NCBI GenBank assembly: GCA_934589145.1
Contig: CAKTNW010000002.1
Coordinates: 62,001 to 126,000 of the forward strand
From: an uncultured Oscillospiraceae bacterium
Lineage (GTDB): Bacteria > Bacillota > Clostridia > Oscillospirales > Oscillospiraceae
Length of the DNA: 64,000 nt
Direction of reading: 5' to 3'
Positions 8,443 to 16,045 of this stretch are shown here, piece after piece. Below the pieces are notes generated by a model, which was given only the letters and a program-made list of their open reading frames with translations, made no database searches and was not told the origin of the DNA. Within the stretch, counting starts at the first letter, position 1. Each line of letters starts with the position of its first letter. A program made the position numbers and the translations under genes.

Positions 8443-8990
8443 GCTACTCGCCTCCGCATGGTGACGATCCGCAGCACGGCAGGGGCCAGCACGATGTTGA
8501 CGGCCAGCTCCAGCAGGAAGTTGACGCTCATGAACGCGGAGAGCACCGCCGCCCATGAGGTATCGAAAAACAGCACCAGCACCAGATACAGCACGCCGGT
8601 GTTCACGATGGGGCACACGGCCGCCGCGGCGACGACCGCCGCTTTCCCGCTGCGGCGCGATGCCAACTGGTATACGGCGGCGGCTGCCGCGCCGCACAGC
8701 GTACCCTTCACCACACAGGCGGCGGAGGTGATCAGCGGGTGCAGCGCCAGCATCATCTGGCCGGAGGCGTCGGCCCCGGTCAGCACCATGACCAGCACCA
8801 CCAGGCCGAATACGGTGCCGATCAGCGCGCCGCTGCCGACGCCGTACAGCGCGCCGGCCACCACGATGGGGATCAGCGTCAGGGTGATGGGGAAGCTGCC
8901 GAAGCGGATGAAGGTGGCTGCCGTCTGCAGAACGACCACAAGCGCGGTCAGCATGCCCAGTGCCGCCAGGCGGGAAAAGCGATTTTTCAT
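8439..8990 (-). CDS. panT: ECF transporter S component, probable pantothenate (PanT-like)
   Basis: Integral membrane substrate-binding subunit of 183 residues with about six hydrophobic helices. RLAALGMLTALVVVLQ near the N-terminus and FPITLTLIPIVVAGALYG are typical of small ECF S components. The pantothenate assignment rests on the ATGA-coupled coaX directly downstream, a pairing known for PanT; the sequence alone shows only the S-component type. It needs the general EcfA-EcfA'-EcfT module, which would be encoded elsewhere. A strong GGAGG ribosome site lies eight bases before the ATG, and a promoter (TAGACA-N17-TATACT) precedes it. Confidence 0.87.
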   Translation of the reverse strand: MKNRFSRLAALGMLTALVVVLQTAATFIRFGSFPITLTLIPIVVAGALYGVGSGALIGTVFGLVVLVMVLTGADASGQMMLALHPLITSAACVVKGTLCGAAAAAVYQLASRRSGKAAVVAAAAVCPIVNTGVLYLVLVLFFDTSWAAVLSAFMSVNFLLELAVNIVLAPAVLRIVTMRRRVA

Positions 8991-9047
8991 TTGTCAGACC
9001 TCCTGCTGTCGCTCCGCGCGGGGCGGATGCAACGCAAATTTTACAGC

Positions 9048-9076
9048 AGTATAGCGGACAAGGGCGGCGCTGTCTA
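9048..9076 (-). promoter_or_regulatory. Promoter of panT-coaX
   Basis: On the minus strand TAGACA (9076-9071), 17 bases, then TATACT (9053-9048), about 58 bases upstream of the panT start. Confidence 0.6.
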
Positions 9077-9165
9077 TCACGGCGGGGTAAAATTTAGGTA
9101 AAATCTGCCGGGAAAAGGGCCGGGAATCGCAAACATGCCCCACGGCATAGGTCGTTGCATAGAAA

Positions 9166-9200
9166 AAAGAGGACGTCCGCCTCAAGCGGACGTCCTCTTT
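9166..9200. terminator. Terminator after the small membrane protein gene
   Basis: Perfect 15-bp stem (9166-9180 with 9186-9200) around a CTCAA loop, with an A run on the left and a T run on the right. It ends the minus-strand gene at 9250 and insulates panT. Confidence 0.9.
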
Positions 9201-9249
9201 TTGAGAGAGAAATTTTCAGAAAGAAAACAGATGATGTGGTGAGAATGCT

Positions 9250-9474
9250 TCATGCGGCGGCATGAGCGCTGCGGCGGGCGGCGCGCTCTTCGTAATCCAG
9301 CTCCAGCAGACCGGCCTTGCTGGCAGCCCAGGCAGCCACGGCGCCGCACACGATGGGCAGATAGTAACCGGCCTCGCGGATGGGTTCATCAGCGGCGGTC
9401 ATCAGGAAAGAGGTGGCGACCACCAGGATCAAGGAAACGATAGCGGTCAGGACGTAGTTATTGAAGTTCTTCAT
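9250..9474 (-). CDS. Small two-helix membrane protein, function unknown
   Basis: Not recognised. The protein has 74 residues: MKNFNNYVLTAIVSLILVV begins a first hydrophobic helix and a second spans about residues 36-52 (YYLPIVCGAVAAWAASKA). The tail is charged and alanine-rich with an EERAARR stretch. The ATG at 9474 is preceded by a perfect AGGAGG ribosome site; a longer frame upstream has none. It has its own promoter (9543-9571, minus) and terminator, so it is a true single-gene unit. There is no sign of a bacteriocin or toxin leader. Confidence 0.75.
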   Translation of the reverse strand: MKNFNNYVLTAIVSLILVVATSFLMTAADEPIREAGYYLPIVCGAVAAWAASKAGLLELDYEERAARRSAHAAA

Positions 9475-9542
9475 GGTAAATTCCTCCTTGAAGTGTTTTG
9501 TTATATGTTGGTGTTTTTGGGTTTCTTTGTCTTTGTGAGCAT

Positions 9543-9571
9543 ATAGTAGAATATTTAACGAGAAAAGTAAA
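9543..9571 (-). promoter_or_regulatory. Promoter of the small membrane protein gene
   Basis: On the minus strand TTTACT (9571-9566), 17 bases, then TACTAT (9548-9543), about 70 bases before the start codon. Confidence 0.5.
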
Positions 9572-9641
9572 GCGATGGAATGTAACAATGGATAACAGTA
9601 AAACTGATAGAAAAACGAAAGAGTTTTGCGGAATTTACGCC

Positions 9642-9670
9642 TTGACAGGCCGCTGCCGGGTCACTATAAT
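9642..9670 (+). promoter_or_regulatory. Consensus sigma-A promoter of the methyltransferase-hydrolase operon
   Basis: TTGACA (9642-9647), exactly 17 bases, then TATAAT (9665-9670): a perfect match at both boxes. Two operator-like repeats follow directly downstream, which fits a strong promoter that is tightly repressed. Confidence 0.9.
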
Positions 9671-9685
9671 GGGGGCAGATCACAA

Positions 9686-9701
9686 GTTAGCGCGAACTAA
9701 C
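9686..9701. promoter_or_regulatory. Operator GTTAG-N6-CTAAC, copy 1
   Basis: Inverted repeat AGTTAG-CGCGAA-CTAACT just downstream of the -10 box, across the likely transcription start. The same GTTAG-N6-CTAAC design recurs at 9719-9734 and in front of the ECF/ABC operon at 15363-15378. It resembles operators of DtxR/MntR-type metal repressors (inference). Confidence 0.7.
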
Positions 9702-9718
9702 TCCTGCTGTGCCAATAG

Positions 9719-9734
9719 GTTAGCCTTGGCTGAC
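9719..9734. promoter_or_regulatory. Operator GTTAG-N6-CTGAC, copy 2
   Basis: GTTAG-CCTTGG-CTGAC, one mismatch from copy 1 and 33 bases (about three helical turns) from it. Two sites on one face of the helix suggest cooperative repressor binding. Confidence 0.6.
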
Positions 9735-9775
9735 TGCTGGACGTGGGAGCGTGGCGCAGGGAAGGAACGAGATAC

Positions 9776-10381
9776 ATGTCCTTTTTGGAAAACACACGAA
9801 AGCCGGTGGGCCTTGGCGGGAAACTGATGGTCTCCATGATGAATCTGGGCCATCGCGCCCTGGCGGACTGGGGCTTTCAGTTTTTGACCATTCCGGAGAA
9901 CGCCGCGGTGCTGGACTGCGGCTGCGGCGGTGGCGCCAACATCGAAAGGCTGTTGAAAAAATGTCCCTACGGCATTGTCAAGGGTATCGACTACTCCGCC
10001 GTCAGCGTGGAGAAATCTCAGAAGCTCAACCGCAAGGCCATCCAGATGGGCCGCTGCACGGTGCTGCAGGGCAGCGTCATGGACATGATCTTCGCGTCGG
10101 ACTGGTTCGATGTGGCCACGGCCTTTGAGACCGTCTACTTCTGGCCGGATCTCCCCCAGAGCTTCCGGGAGGTATACCGGGTGCTGAAGCCCGGCGGCAC
10201 CTTCCTGATCTGCAACGAGTGCGGTGACCCGGAAAAGGACAGCAAGTGGACGAAGCTGGTGGACGGCATGACCATCTATACGGACGCTCAGTTGAAGGAT
10301 GCCCTGGAGCAGGCGGGCTTCCGGGATGTACAGATCCACAAAAACGGCAGGGGCTGGCTGTGCGTGCTGGCCCGGAAGTAA
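9776..10381 (+). CDS. Class I SAM-dependent methyltransferase
   Basis: Cytoplasmic methyltransferase of 201 residues with a Rossmann fold. Motif I is VLDCGCGGGANIERL (about residues 45-60); later landmarks are IDYSAVSVEKSQ, DVATAFETVYFWPDLP and VLKPGGTFLIC. It is close in type to UbiE/YcgJ-like enzymes; the acceptor is unknown. The start MSFLENTRKPVG at 9776 is chosen for the AAGGA ribosome site; an earlier in-frame start lies in the operator region. It heads a four-gene operon with two hydrolases and a membrane protein, under a consensus promoter and two operator copies. The operator is shared with the ECF/ABC transporter operon 6 kb away. Confidence 0.92.
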   Translation: MSFLENTRKPVGLGGKLMVSMMNLGHRALADWGFQFLTIPENAAVLDCGCGGGANIERLLKKCPYGIVKGIDYSAVSVEKSQKLNRKAIQMGRCTVLQGSVMDMIFASDWFDVATAFETVYFWPDLPQSFREVYRVLKPGGTFLICNECGDPEKDSKWTKLVDGMTIYTDAQLKDALEQAGFRDVQIHKNGRGWLCVLARK

Positions 10382-10393
10382 GGGGGACGCGGC

Positions 10394-11179
10394 ATGAAAG
10401 TCTATACCTTCGGTGAATCCGATGCCCCGGTGATCCTGCTGCTTCCCGGCACCTGCTGCCACTGGAAGGGCAACTTCGGCCATGTGATCCCGCTGCTGGC
10501 CCGTGACTTCCGGGTGCTCTGCGTCAGTTACGACGGCTTTGACGAGACGGAGCAGACAGAGTTTCCCGGTATGCTGGAGGAGACGGCAAAGATCGAGGAC
10601 TATCTGCGCGTAAACTGCGGCGGACAGATCCGGGCGGCCTACGGCTGCTCCCTGGGCGGTTCCTTCGTGGGACTGCTGATGGCCCGGCGGAACATCCACA
10701 TAGACTACGGCATCCTGGGCAGTTCCGACCTGGATCAGTCGTCGAAGCTGGCGGCCCGACTGCAGACAGAGCTGCTGGTGCCGCTGCTCTATCCCCTGAT
10801 CCGGGACGGGAAATTCAAGAGCCGCCTGCTGCAAAAGAAGCTGGCCCAGCGCCGGGCGCAGATGGGCGGCTATGTGGACGCGTTTATGGCTATGCTGGGC
10901 GGCGGACGGCCCTATGTGACGGAGCGGAGCTGCAAAACGCAGTTCTATTCCGACCTGATCACGCCGCTGCCGGAGAAGATCGACGTGCCCGGCACGGAGA
11001 TCCATATTTTCTACGCCCTCAAAATGGGCGAAAAGTACCGCGAGCGCTATCTGCGTCACTTTGCCCACCCGGTGATCCATGAGCAGGACCTGCAGCACGA
11101 GGAGCTGCTGGCCTGCTATCCGGAGGAATGGGCGCGGCTGGTGAAGCGCATCGCGGAGGGAAAGGAGCATGCTTTATGA
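10394..11179 (+). CDS. Alpha/beta hydrolase
   Basis: Cytoplasmic hydrolase of 261 residues. The nucleophile elbow is GCSLGG (Ser near residue 89) and the oxyanion loop is ILLLPGTCCHWKG; a C-terminal His lies in HFAHPVIHEQ. The strand order fits an alpha/beta hydrolase with a helical lid around residues 115-180. The substrate is unknown. Its stop overlaps the next hydrolase start by ATGA. Given the shared operator with an importer of the siderophore type, hydrolysis of an imported ester or amide compound is a reasonable guess, no more. Confidence 0.88.
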   Translation: MKVYTFGESDAPVILLLPGTCCHWKGNFGHVIPLLARDFRVLCVSYDGFDETEQTEFPGMLEETAKIEDYLRVNCGGQIRAAYGCSLGGSFVGLLMARRNIHIDYGILGSSDLDQSSKLAARLQTELLVPLLYPLIRDGKFKSRLLQKKLAQRRAQMGGYVDAFMAMLGGGRPYVTERSCKTQFYSDLITPLPEKIDVPGTEIHIFYALKMGEKYRERYLRHFAHPVIHEQDLQHEELLACYPEEWARLVKRIAEGKEHAL

Positions 11180-12081
11180 GTTTCTTCGCTGGGGTACTGC
11201 GGGCCGCCTATCGGCTGTCCGGCGCCAAAAAAGCCTTCGCTCTGCCGGAGGACGAGTTGCTGAAGGCCATCGAAAAGGCCAACCGCAGCCGCGGCTTTTT
11301 TATGCCCACGGATCACAAGGCCCACTATGAAAAGCGGATGATCCACGGCATCCCGTGCCTCATCGTCCGGGCGGCGGCGCAGCCTGCCAGGCGGGCCATC
11401 CTGTTTTTCTTCGGCGGCGGTATGGTCATCGGCCCGGACAAGGGCGACGCCGCTGTGCTGCGGAAGCTATGCTATGGGACGGGCTGCGACGTGTGGTTCC
11501 CCGTCTACCCCCTGTGCACGGAGCACTGCATCACCGAGAGCTATGACATGGCCTACGAGTGCTACCGGCAGATGACGGCCCTCTACGGAGACGGAAACGT
11601 CAGCACCTGCGGCTTTTCCTCCGGCGGCGCGCTGGCCCTGGGGATGGCCGCCCATAACAGCGCCCTGGGCACGCCGCTGCCCCAGCCCCGGCACATTGTG
11701 GCCGTCTCCCCCGGCGAGGTACCCTGGAACGACGCCGAGCGTTTGCGGATGCAGGCCCTGAACAGCCGGGACGTGGCCATCGACTACGCTTTTATGGCCA
11801 AAGGGGAAAAGCTCATGCGCCACGGGCGGGACGATGTGCCGGACTATATGCTGGCGCCTTCCCTGGGCGATTACACCGGCGTGGGGGATATCCATTTTAA
11901 TTACAGCACCGATGAGGTGCTCTACGGCGCGCTGCCGGAGTTCGAGGACGCCTGCCAGCGGGCGGACGTTCCCTATACGGTCACGGCCCGCCCGAAAATG
12001 ACCCATTGCTACTGTATGCTGCCGTATTTCAAGGAGGCGAAGGAGGACTTCGCCGAGATCGTGGAAATTCTGAAAAAGTGA
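11176..12081 (+). CDS. Alpha/beta hydrolase fold-3 type (esterase/lipase-like)
   Basis: Protein of 301 residues of the hormone-sensitive-lipase type. The oxyanion motif is FFFGGGMVIGPD (a variant of HGGG without the His), the nucleophile elbow is GFSSGGAL (Ser near residue 152), and the histidine is probably in KMTHCYCMLP near the C-terminus. The start at 11176 gives an ATGA overlap with the previous gene and a good AAAGGAG site eight bases before. The replacement of the usual oxyanion His by Phe is a mild oddity. It is co-transcribed with the methyltransferase and the other hydrolase; the substrate is unknown. Confidence 0.87.
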   Translation: MSFFAGVLRAAYRLSGAKKAFALPEDELLKAIEKANRSRGFFMPTDHKAHYEKRMIHGIPCLIVRAAAQPARRAILFFFGGGMVIGPDKGDAAVLRKLCYGTGCDVWFPVYPLCTEHCITESYDMAYECYRQMTALYGDGNVSTCGFSSGGALALGMAAHNSALGTPLPQPRHIVAVSPGEVPWNDAERLRMQALNSRDVAIDYAFMAKGEKLMRHGRDDVPDYMLAPSLGDYTGVGDIHFNYSTDEVLYGALPEFEDACQRADVPYTVTARPKMTHCYCMLPYFKEAKEDFAEIVEILKK

Positions 12082-12091
12082 GGGGATCATC

Positions 12092-12583
12092 ATGATATGG
12101 AAGGTCTTATGGGAAGGTCTTGGCCTGGGGGTGCTGCTGGTGCTGGTCTGCGCCTTCGGTATCCGGAAGGGCGCGGTGGGGATGGTGCATCTCTACCACG
12201 AGGACGTGCAGGAGCGCTGCGTGAAGATGGGCCTGACGACCCACGAGCGGATCAAGCGGAACAGCAAGCTCTTCAAGCTCTGCTGCGTTCCCGGCTATCT
12301 GGCGTATGTGCTAGTGTTTGTATACGCCGTCAACGGTGCCAGGGGCTTCTGGACAGGCTTCTGGCAGCTGCTGGTGATCCTGTCTGTGATGAATCTCATC
12401 GACCGTTTTCTGGTGGATAACTGGTGGGTGGGCCATACCAAGGCGTGGACGATCCCCGGCACGGAGGACATGAAGCCCTACATCACGACCCAGGACAAAA
12501 AGCGTAAGTGGCTGTTCGGCACCGTAGGCATGGCGGCGATCGCCGCCGTGCTGGCCGGTGTGATGGCCCTTCTGGTGCGGTAA
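12092..12583 (+). CDS. Membrane protein, function unknown
   Basis: Not recognised. The protein has 163 residues with about four hydrophobic helices (roughly 7-25, 65-83, 88-105 and 143-161) and a charged loop after the first (MVHLYHEDVQERCVKMGLT). A DNWWVGHTKAW stretch between helices is conserved-looking. It is the last gene of the operon, with a GAGGGG ribosome site, ten bases after the second hydrolase and before a strong terminator. A transport accessory or membrane enzyme role is possible but unsupported. Confidence 0.8.
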   Translation: MIWKVLWEGLGLGVLLVLVCAFGIRKGAVGMVHLYHEDVQERCVKMGLTTHERIKRNSKLFKLCCVPGYLAYVLVFVYAVNGARGFWTGFWQLLVILSVMNLIDRFLVDNWWVGHTKAWTIPGTEDMKPYITTQDKKRKWLFGTVGMAAIAAVLAGVMALLVR

Positions 12584-12603
12584 GACGCCGCGCGGTATAA
12601 AAG

Positions 12604-12640
12604 GATCAGGACGCCCTGCACCGCAGGGCGTCCTGATTTT
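12604..12640. terminator. Terminator between convergent operons
   Basis: Perfect 15-bp stem (12604-12618 with 12622-12636) around ACC, followed by TTTT on the plus strand. It ends the methyltransferase operon; the convergent BMP gene stops at 12651. Confidence 0.88.
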
Positions 12641-12650
12641 GTGTGTTGGG

Positions 12651-14096
12651 TCAAAAAAGGAGAAGAGTGATACCGTCGATATGCAGATTGAAGTAAGGGG
12701 CGGAGCGGAAGAAAGATTCAGCAACATGACCGTCCACGACGACTTGTGTATCGGGGGAGTAGTCAGGATCATCGTCCACATCTGCCCAGTAAGAGGCCAC
12801 TTTTGTGCCGCCTACGGTAAAGGTAGAGCAGTCGAACACATGGAGCTCGCCGGATTCCAGCTTGGCAGCGGCGGCCTTGATGGCTTCGGCGGTGCCGGCG
12901 GCGGCCACGGCGATGTTCAGCTCAGTCAGAACCACGCTGCCGGTGGACAGGGTGCCAGTCCAGTCGGTGTCAATAGCGGTGCCGTTCTGAACGCATCGGA
13001 CGGCGTACTCAAAGTAGGGTGTCCAGTTGATGCGGGAGGAAATGATGTAGGTGTTGGGAGCCTGTTCCAGATAGCAGCCATCGCAGGCGACGTTAGGTAC
13101 ACCGGCGTTTTCGCAGGCAACCGGTGCGCCCATGGAGCTGGAGGTCTGGCTGATGAGCTTGCAGCCGCGGGCAATCAGCGTATCAGCGGCCGTCTTTTCT
13201 AGCTGCTTGTCATACCAGCGATAGGTGCAGGCTACGTCCATGGTGACAGTGGGACAGACAGAACGGGCCCCCAGGAAAAAGGCGGTATAGGCGGAAATGA
13301 CCTCACTGTAATCGAAGCTGGCAACAAAGCCAATCTTCGCCTCTGCTGCTGTGAATTTACCGGCGGCGATCATCTCGTTCAACTTCATACCGGCGGCGAT
13401 GCCTGTCAGATAGCGGCCATCATAGATGGACGCAAAGGCATTGTGATAGTTAGACAATCCCTCGGTATGGGCACGGGTACCGGAAAAATGACAGAATTGC
13501 ACAGTGGGGAATTCGTTGGCGGCCTGAAGCATGTATGCCTCATAGCCGTAACTGTTGCCAAAAATAAGATTGCAGCCATCTTCAACCAGCTCAAGGGCAA
13601 TCTCATAACACTCTTGCCCTTCGGGAACATTGGTTTTCAGAATGTAGTCATCCTCGGTCAGTCCAAGGTTGGCGATAGCGGCTTTGGCGTCGTTGATAAA
13701 GCAATAGCCCGGCATGGAGTTTTCATCGTCCAGGCAGATAAAGCCAATTTTTACCTTCTTTTTCTCGCCGCCCGGTAAATTGTCAATGCTTCTGCTTCCG
13801 CTGACGACCTCATAAAGGAGCTGGAGATCATAAATATCGACCACATGATCCTTGTTCAGATCAGCGGCTTCCTGGAACTGGTCATCTGATAAAGAGCCGA
13901 TGTTTACCCCTCTGGTCAGGTACGCATACAGGCAGTCCAGATCCGAGATATCAATTTCACCAACACCGTTGACGTTGCCAATCGTTACGTTTTGCTGGGC
14001 CTCAGTCAAGGAAGGCTCCGTCGCCCATGCCTGCACGGATAGAAGCGACAGCACCATCAGCAGCGCCAACAGCACGCTTGCCACACGCTTTTTCAT
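12651..14096 (-). CDS. BMP/PnrA-type binding protein with an N-terminal dockerin-like module
   Basis: Secreted protein of 481 residues. A signal peptide ends near VQAWA (about residue 25); no lipobox is seen. Residues about 40-105 form two dockerin-type calcium loops, VNGVGEIDISDLDCLYAYL and DLNKDHVVDIYDLQLLYEVV. From about 115 to 430 it resembles the basic membrane protein/PnrA family of nucleoside-binding proteins (KIGFICLDDENSMPGYCFIND, LIFGNSYGYEAYMLQAA, GRYLTGIAAGMK, KIGFVASF). PnrA relatives are usually lipoproteins beside ABC genes; here it stands alone, without transporter genes, and bears the dockerin-like module instead of a lipid anchor. Binding to a cohesin or just calcium-stabilised folding are both possible. 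Confidence 0.87.
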   Translation of the reverse strand: MKKRVASVLLALLMVLSLLSVQAWATEPSLTEAQQNVTIGNVNGVGEIDISDLDCLYAYLTRGVNIGSLSDDQFQEAADLNKDHVVDIYDLQLLYEVVSGSRSIDNLPGGEKKKVKIGFICLDDENSMPGYCFINDAKAAIANLGLTEDDYILKTNVPEGQECYEIALELVEDGCNLIFGNSYGYEAYMLQAANEFPTVQFCHFSGTRAHTEGLSNYHNAFASIYDGRYLTGIAAGMKLNEMIAAGKFTAAEAKIGFVASFDYSEVISAYTAFFLGARSVCPTVTMDVACTYRWYDKQLEKTAADTLIARGCKLISQTSSSMGAPVACENAGVPNVACDGCYLEQAPNTYIISSRINWTPYFEYAVRCVQNGTAIDTDWTGTLSTGSVVLTELNIAVAAAGTAEAIKAAAAKLESGELHVFDCSTFTVGGTKVASYWADVDDDPDYSPDTQVVVDGHVAESFFRSAPYFNLHIDGITLLLF

Positions 14097-14256
14097 GTCT
14101 TTTCCTCCTGTTTTCTTTTGCGGAATTGCCCATGCGGTAAGGCATATCCTACTCGTGTAAGCTTACCACACATCGGACACGGAAGCAACAGCGGTTTGCA
14201 CGAAATTCCGCGTTTGATTTTGCCCTTTCGGTCAAATACGCTGTGGCACAGACAAC

Positions 14257-14284
14257 AAAAAGGACACCGCCAGGTGTCCTTTTT
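14257..14284 (-). terminator. Terminator of the AraC regulator gene
   Basis: A 12-bp stem (14257-14268 with 14273-14284) with GCCA loop; on the minus strand the stem ends in a T run, eight bases after the regulator's stop. Confidence 0.85.
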
Positions 14285-14291
14285 GCATATT

Positions 14292-15263
14292 TTAGTTGCC
14301 TTTTACGATTTTCCGGTATTCGATCGGCAGTATCCCGGTGCTTTTTTTGAACAGCTCGGCGAAGCGGCTGGAGGTGGTGTAGCCGATCATCTGGGCGATC
14401 TGGCCCATGGTGAAGTCCGTGTCGATCAGCAGGTGCTCCGCCTGGCTCATGCGGCGGCCCTGGATATACTGGGTGATGGTGCAGCCCATGTGCCGCTTGA
14501 AGCAGCTTTTCAGTTTACTCTCGCTCATGCAGGCGATGCTGGCCAGCCGGGACAGAGGAAGATCGAAGGCGTAGTGGTCGGCGATATAGCTGACCACACT
14601 TTGCAGTCCCGCCAGATCCTCCGCCGACAGGGGACGCTCCTGCCGCTGGCTCTGCCGTTTCCAGGCGTCCACCACCAGGGCGATGGCCTCCGTCACCTTG
14701 GCCTCATAGAACAGTGCCGCGGCGATCCCCTCGCCCCGGTAGTTCTCAATCTCGAACAGCAGCCTGGACATGGCGGGAAAGTCCGCCGCCTGATCCACGC
14801 TCTGAAAGGCGGCGGGCAGGTCGAAGTAGTCGTCGGGGTATTGCTTTTTCAGAAAGTCCTCGTAGTAGGCCGGCAGGATCTCGATGCCCACCGCGTGGAT
14901 GGGGATCCGCTTGTGGATCAGCGCCCGGTACCGCTGCCTGCCGCCCACGATGGTCTGGATATCCCCCGCCGACAGGCGGCGGTAGGGGTTCAGCTCCTCG
15001 CCGGAGATGGAGTCGTACCGCTGGATGCTGATGCACTCGGGGATGTCCATGTCCAGGCAGCAGTCCTCGTGAAAATAAAAATCGTGGATCTTGATGTCAA
15101 ACAGCTCCTGCTTGGCATAGACCCAGTAGTAGCCGCCGCCGATGGCGGGCGCGATCTCCCAGCAGCTTCCGGCAGGGCTGAACTGGGCAGGGCAGGGGAC
15201 AGGCAGGAAGCTGTGCTGCTCCAGCAGCGGGCGGTAATAGTCCTTTAATATATTGCGTTCCAT
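14292..15263 (-). CDS. AraC-family regulator (YbtA/PchR-like)
   Basis: DNA-binding regulator of 323 residues. The C-terminal 100 residues hold two helix-turn-helix motifs: LSRLASIACMSESKLKSCF and the second around FTMGQIAQMIGYTTSSRFAELF, followed by the usual STGILPIEYRK. The N-terminal ligand domain is unlike the sugar cupins and fits YbtA/PchR-type siderophore-responsive regulators. It is transcribed away from the MptD-EcfT-EcfA-ABC operon and is probably its activator. A direct repeat with a 21-base period (15269-15302) next to its start codon is the likely binding site, so it may also control itself. Confidence 0.9.
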   Translation of the reverse strand: MERNILKDYYRPLLEQHSFLPVPCPAQFSPAGSCWEIAPAIGGGYYWVYAKQELFDIKIHDFYFHEDCCLDMDIPECISIQRYDSISGEELNPYRRLSAGDIQTIVGGRQRYRALIHKRIPIHAVGIEILPAYYEDFLKKQYPDDYFDLPAAFQSVDQAADFPAMSRLLFEIENYRGEGIAAALFYEAKVTEAIALVVDAWKRQSQRQERPLSAEDLAGLQSVVSYIADHYAFDLPLSRLASIACMSESKLKSCFKRHMGCTITQYIQGRRMSQAEHLLIDTDFTMGQIAQMIGYTTSSRFAELFKKSTGILPIEYRKIVKGN

Positions 15264-15268
15264 AGTTC

Positions 15269-15302
15269 TCCTTGCAACGATCGGACAAATCCTTGCAACG
15301 AT
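15269..15302. promoter_or_regulatory. Direct repeat, probable AraC-regulator binding site
   Basis: TCCTTGCAACGAT occurs at 15269-15281 and again at 15290-15302, a 21-base period or two helical turns, as AraC-family sites often have. On the minus strand the inner copy contains the AAGGA ribosome site of the regulator gene itself. Confidence 0.65.
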
Positions 15303-15359
15303 TGGCTTCCATTCGCTGCCTGGTATTGCGGGGATCGTTTCGGTGTGGTATGTTTCTTA

Positions 15360-15389
15360 TTGGTTAGCGGACTCTAACTGAAGTATAAC
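15360..15389 (+). promoter_or_regulatory. Promoter of the ECF/ABC operon with operator GTTAG-N6-CTAAC
   Basis: TTGGTT (15360-15365), 18 bases, then TATAAC (15384-15389). The inverted repeat GTTAG-CGGACT-CTAAC at 15363-15378 covers the -35 box and spacer and shares both arms with the operators at 9686 and 9719. Confidence 0.65.
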
Positions 15390-15442
15390 AAACCGTAGAC
15401 AAAAAGTCAAACCATCCATTCATCGCAAAGGAGAAAATCACC

Positions 15443-16045
15443 ATGCAAACGACTGTGAAAAAAGGACTGACCGTCAAGGATCTGGTGACCGTGGGCATCT
15501 TTTCCGCCCTGTTTCTGGTGTTCGCCCTGGTGGGCGGCATCTTCTTCGCCCCCAACCCGGTGCTGACGTTCTATATGCCCGTGGGCAGCGCGCTGCTGTG
15601 CGGCCCCGTGTATCTGCTGATGCTGGCCAAGGTGCAGAAGCGCTGGGCCGTCACCATTCTGGGAACGCTGCTGTGCGTCATCTGGTTCGTCACCGGCATG
15701 CACTGGGCCATGTCCCTGGGCTATCTTATCATGGGCATCGTCGCCGATCTGGCCGCCGGAGCGGGGAAGTACAGGAGCCGGGCGCTGAACGCCCTGTCCT
15801 ATATCCTTATCTCCCTGGGCGGCACCGCCTCCTATCTGGTGTTCTTCGCCGATCCCGACGGCTGGGCCAGCACCATGCTGGGCAACGGCACCGAGCAGTC
15901 CTACATCGACACCATGCGTGCCGCCGGCACCCCCTGGATCCTGATCATCATGCTGGCGGGCACTGTTCTGGCCGCTGCCGTCAGCGCCTTTGTGGGCGGC
16001 AAAATGCTGAAAAAGCAGTTTGAAAAAGCCGGTATCACCCAATGA
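15443..16045 (+). CDS. MptD-family ECF transporter S component (Trep_Strep type)
   Basis: Integral membrane protein of 200 residues with about five or six helices. The N-terminus TVKKGLTVKDLVTVGIFSAL and FYMPVGSALLCGPVYLLMLAKV match the MptD/Trep_Strep group of putative ECF substrate-binding subunits. It is the first gene of an operon with its own EcfT and EcfA, so this is a dedicated group I ECF system rather than one using a shared module. Its stop overlaps the ecfT start (ATGA). The substrate is not known for the family with certainty. The AraC regulator and YbtPQ-like exporter-fold pair in the same operon suggest a metal chelate or siderophore (inference). Confidence 0.88.
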   Translation: MQTTVKKGLTVKDLVTVGIFSALFLVFALVGGIFFAPNPVLTFYMPVGSALLCGPVYLLMLAKVQKRWAVTILGTLLCVIWFVTGMHWAMSLGYLIMGIVADLAAGAGKYRSRALNALSYILISLGGTASYLVFFADPDGWASTMLGNGTEQSYIDTMRAAGTPWILIIMLAGTVLAAAVSAFVGGKMLKKQFEKAGITQ

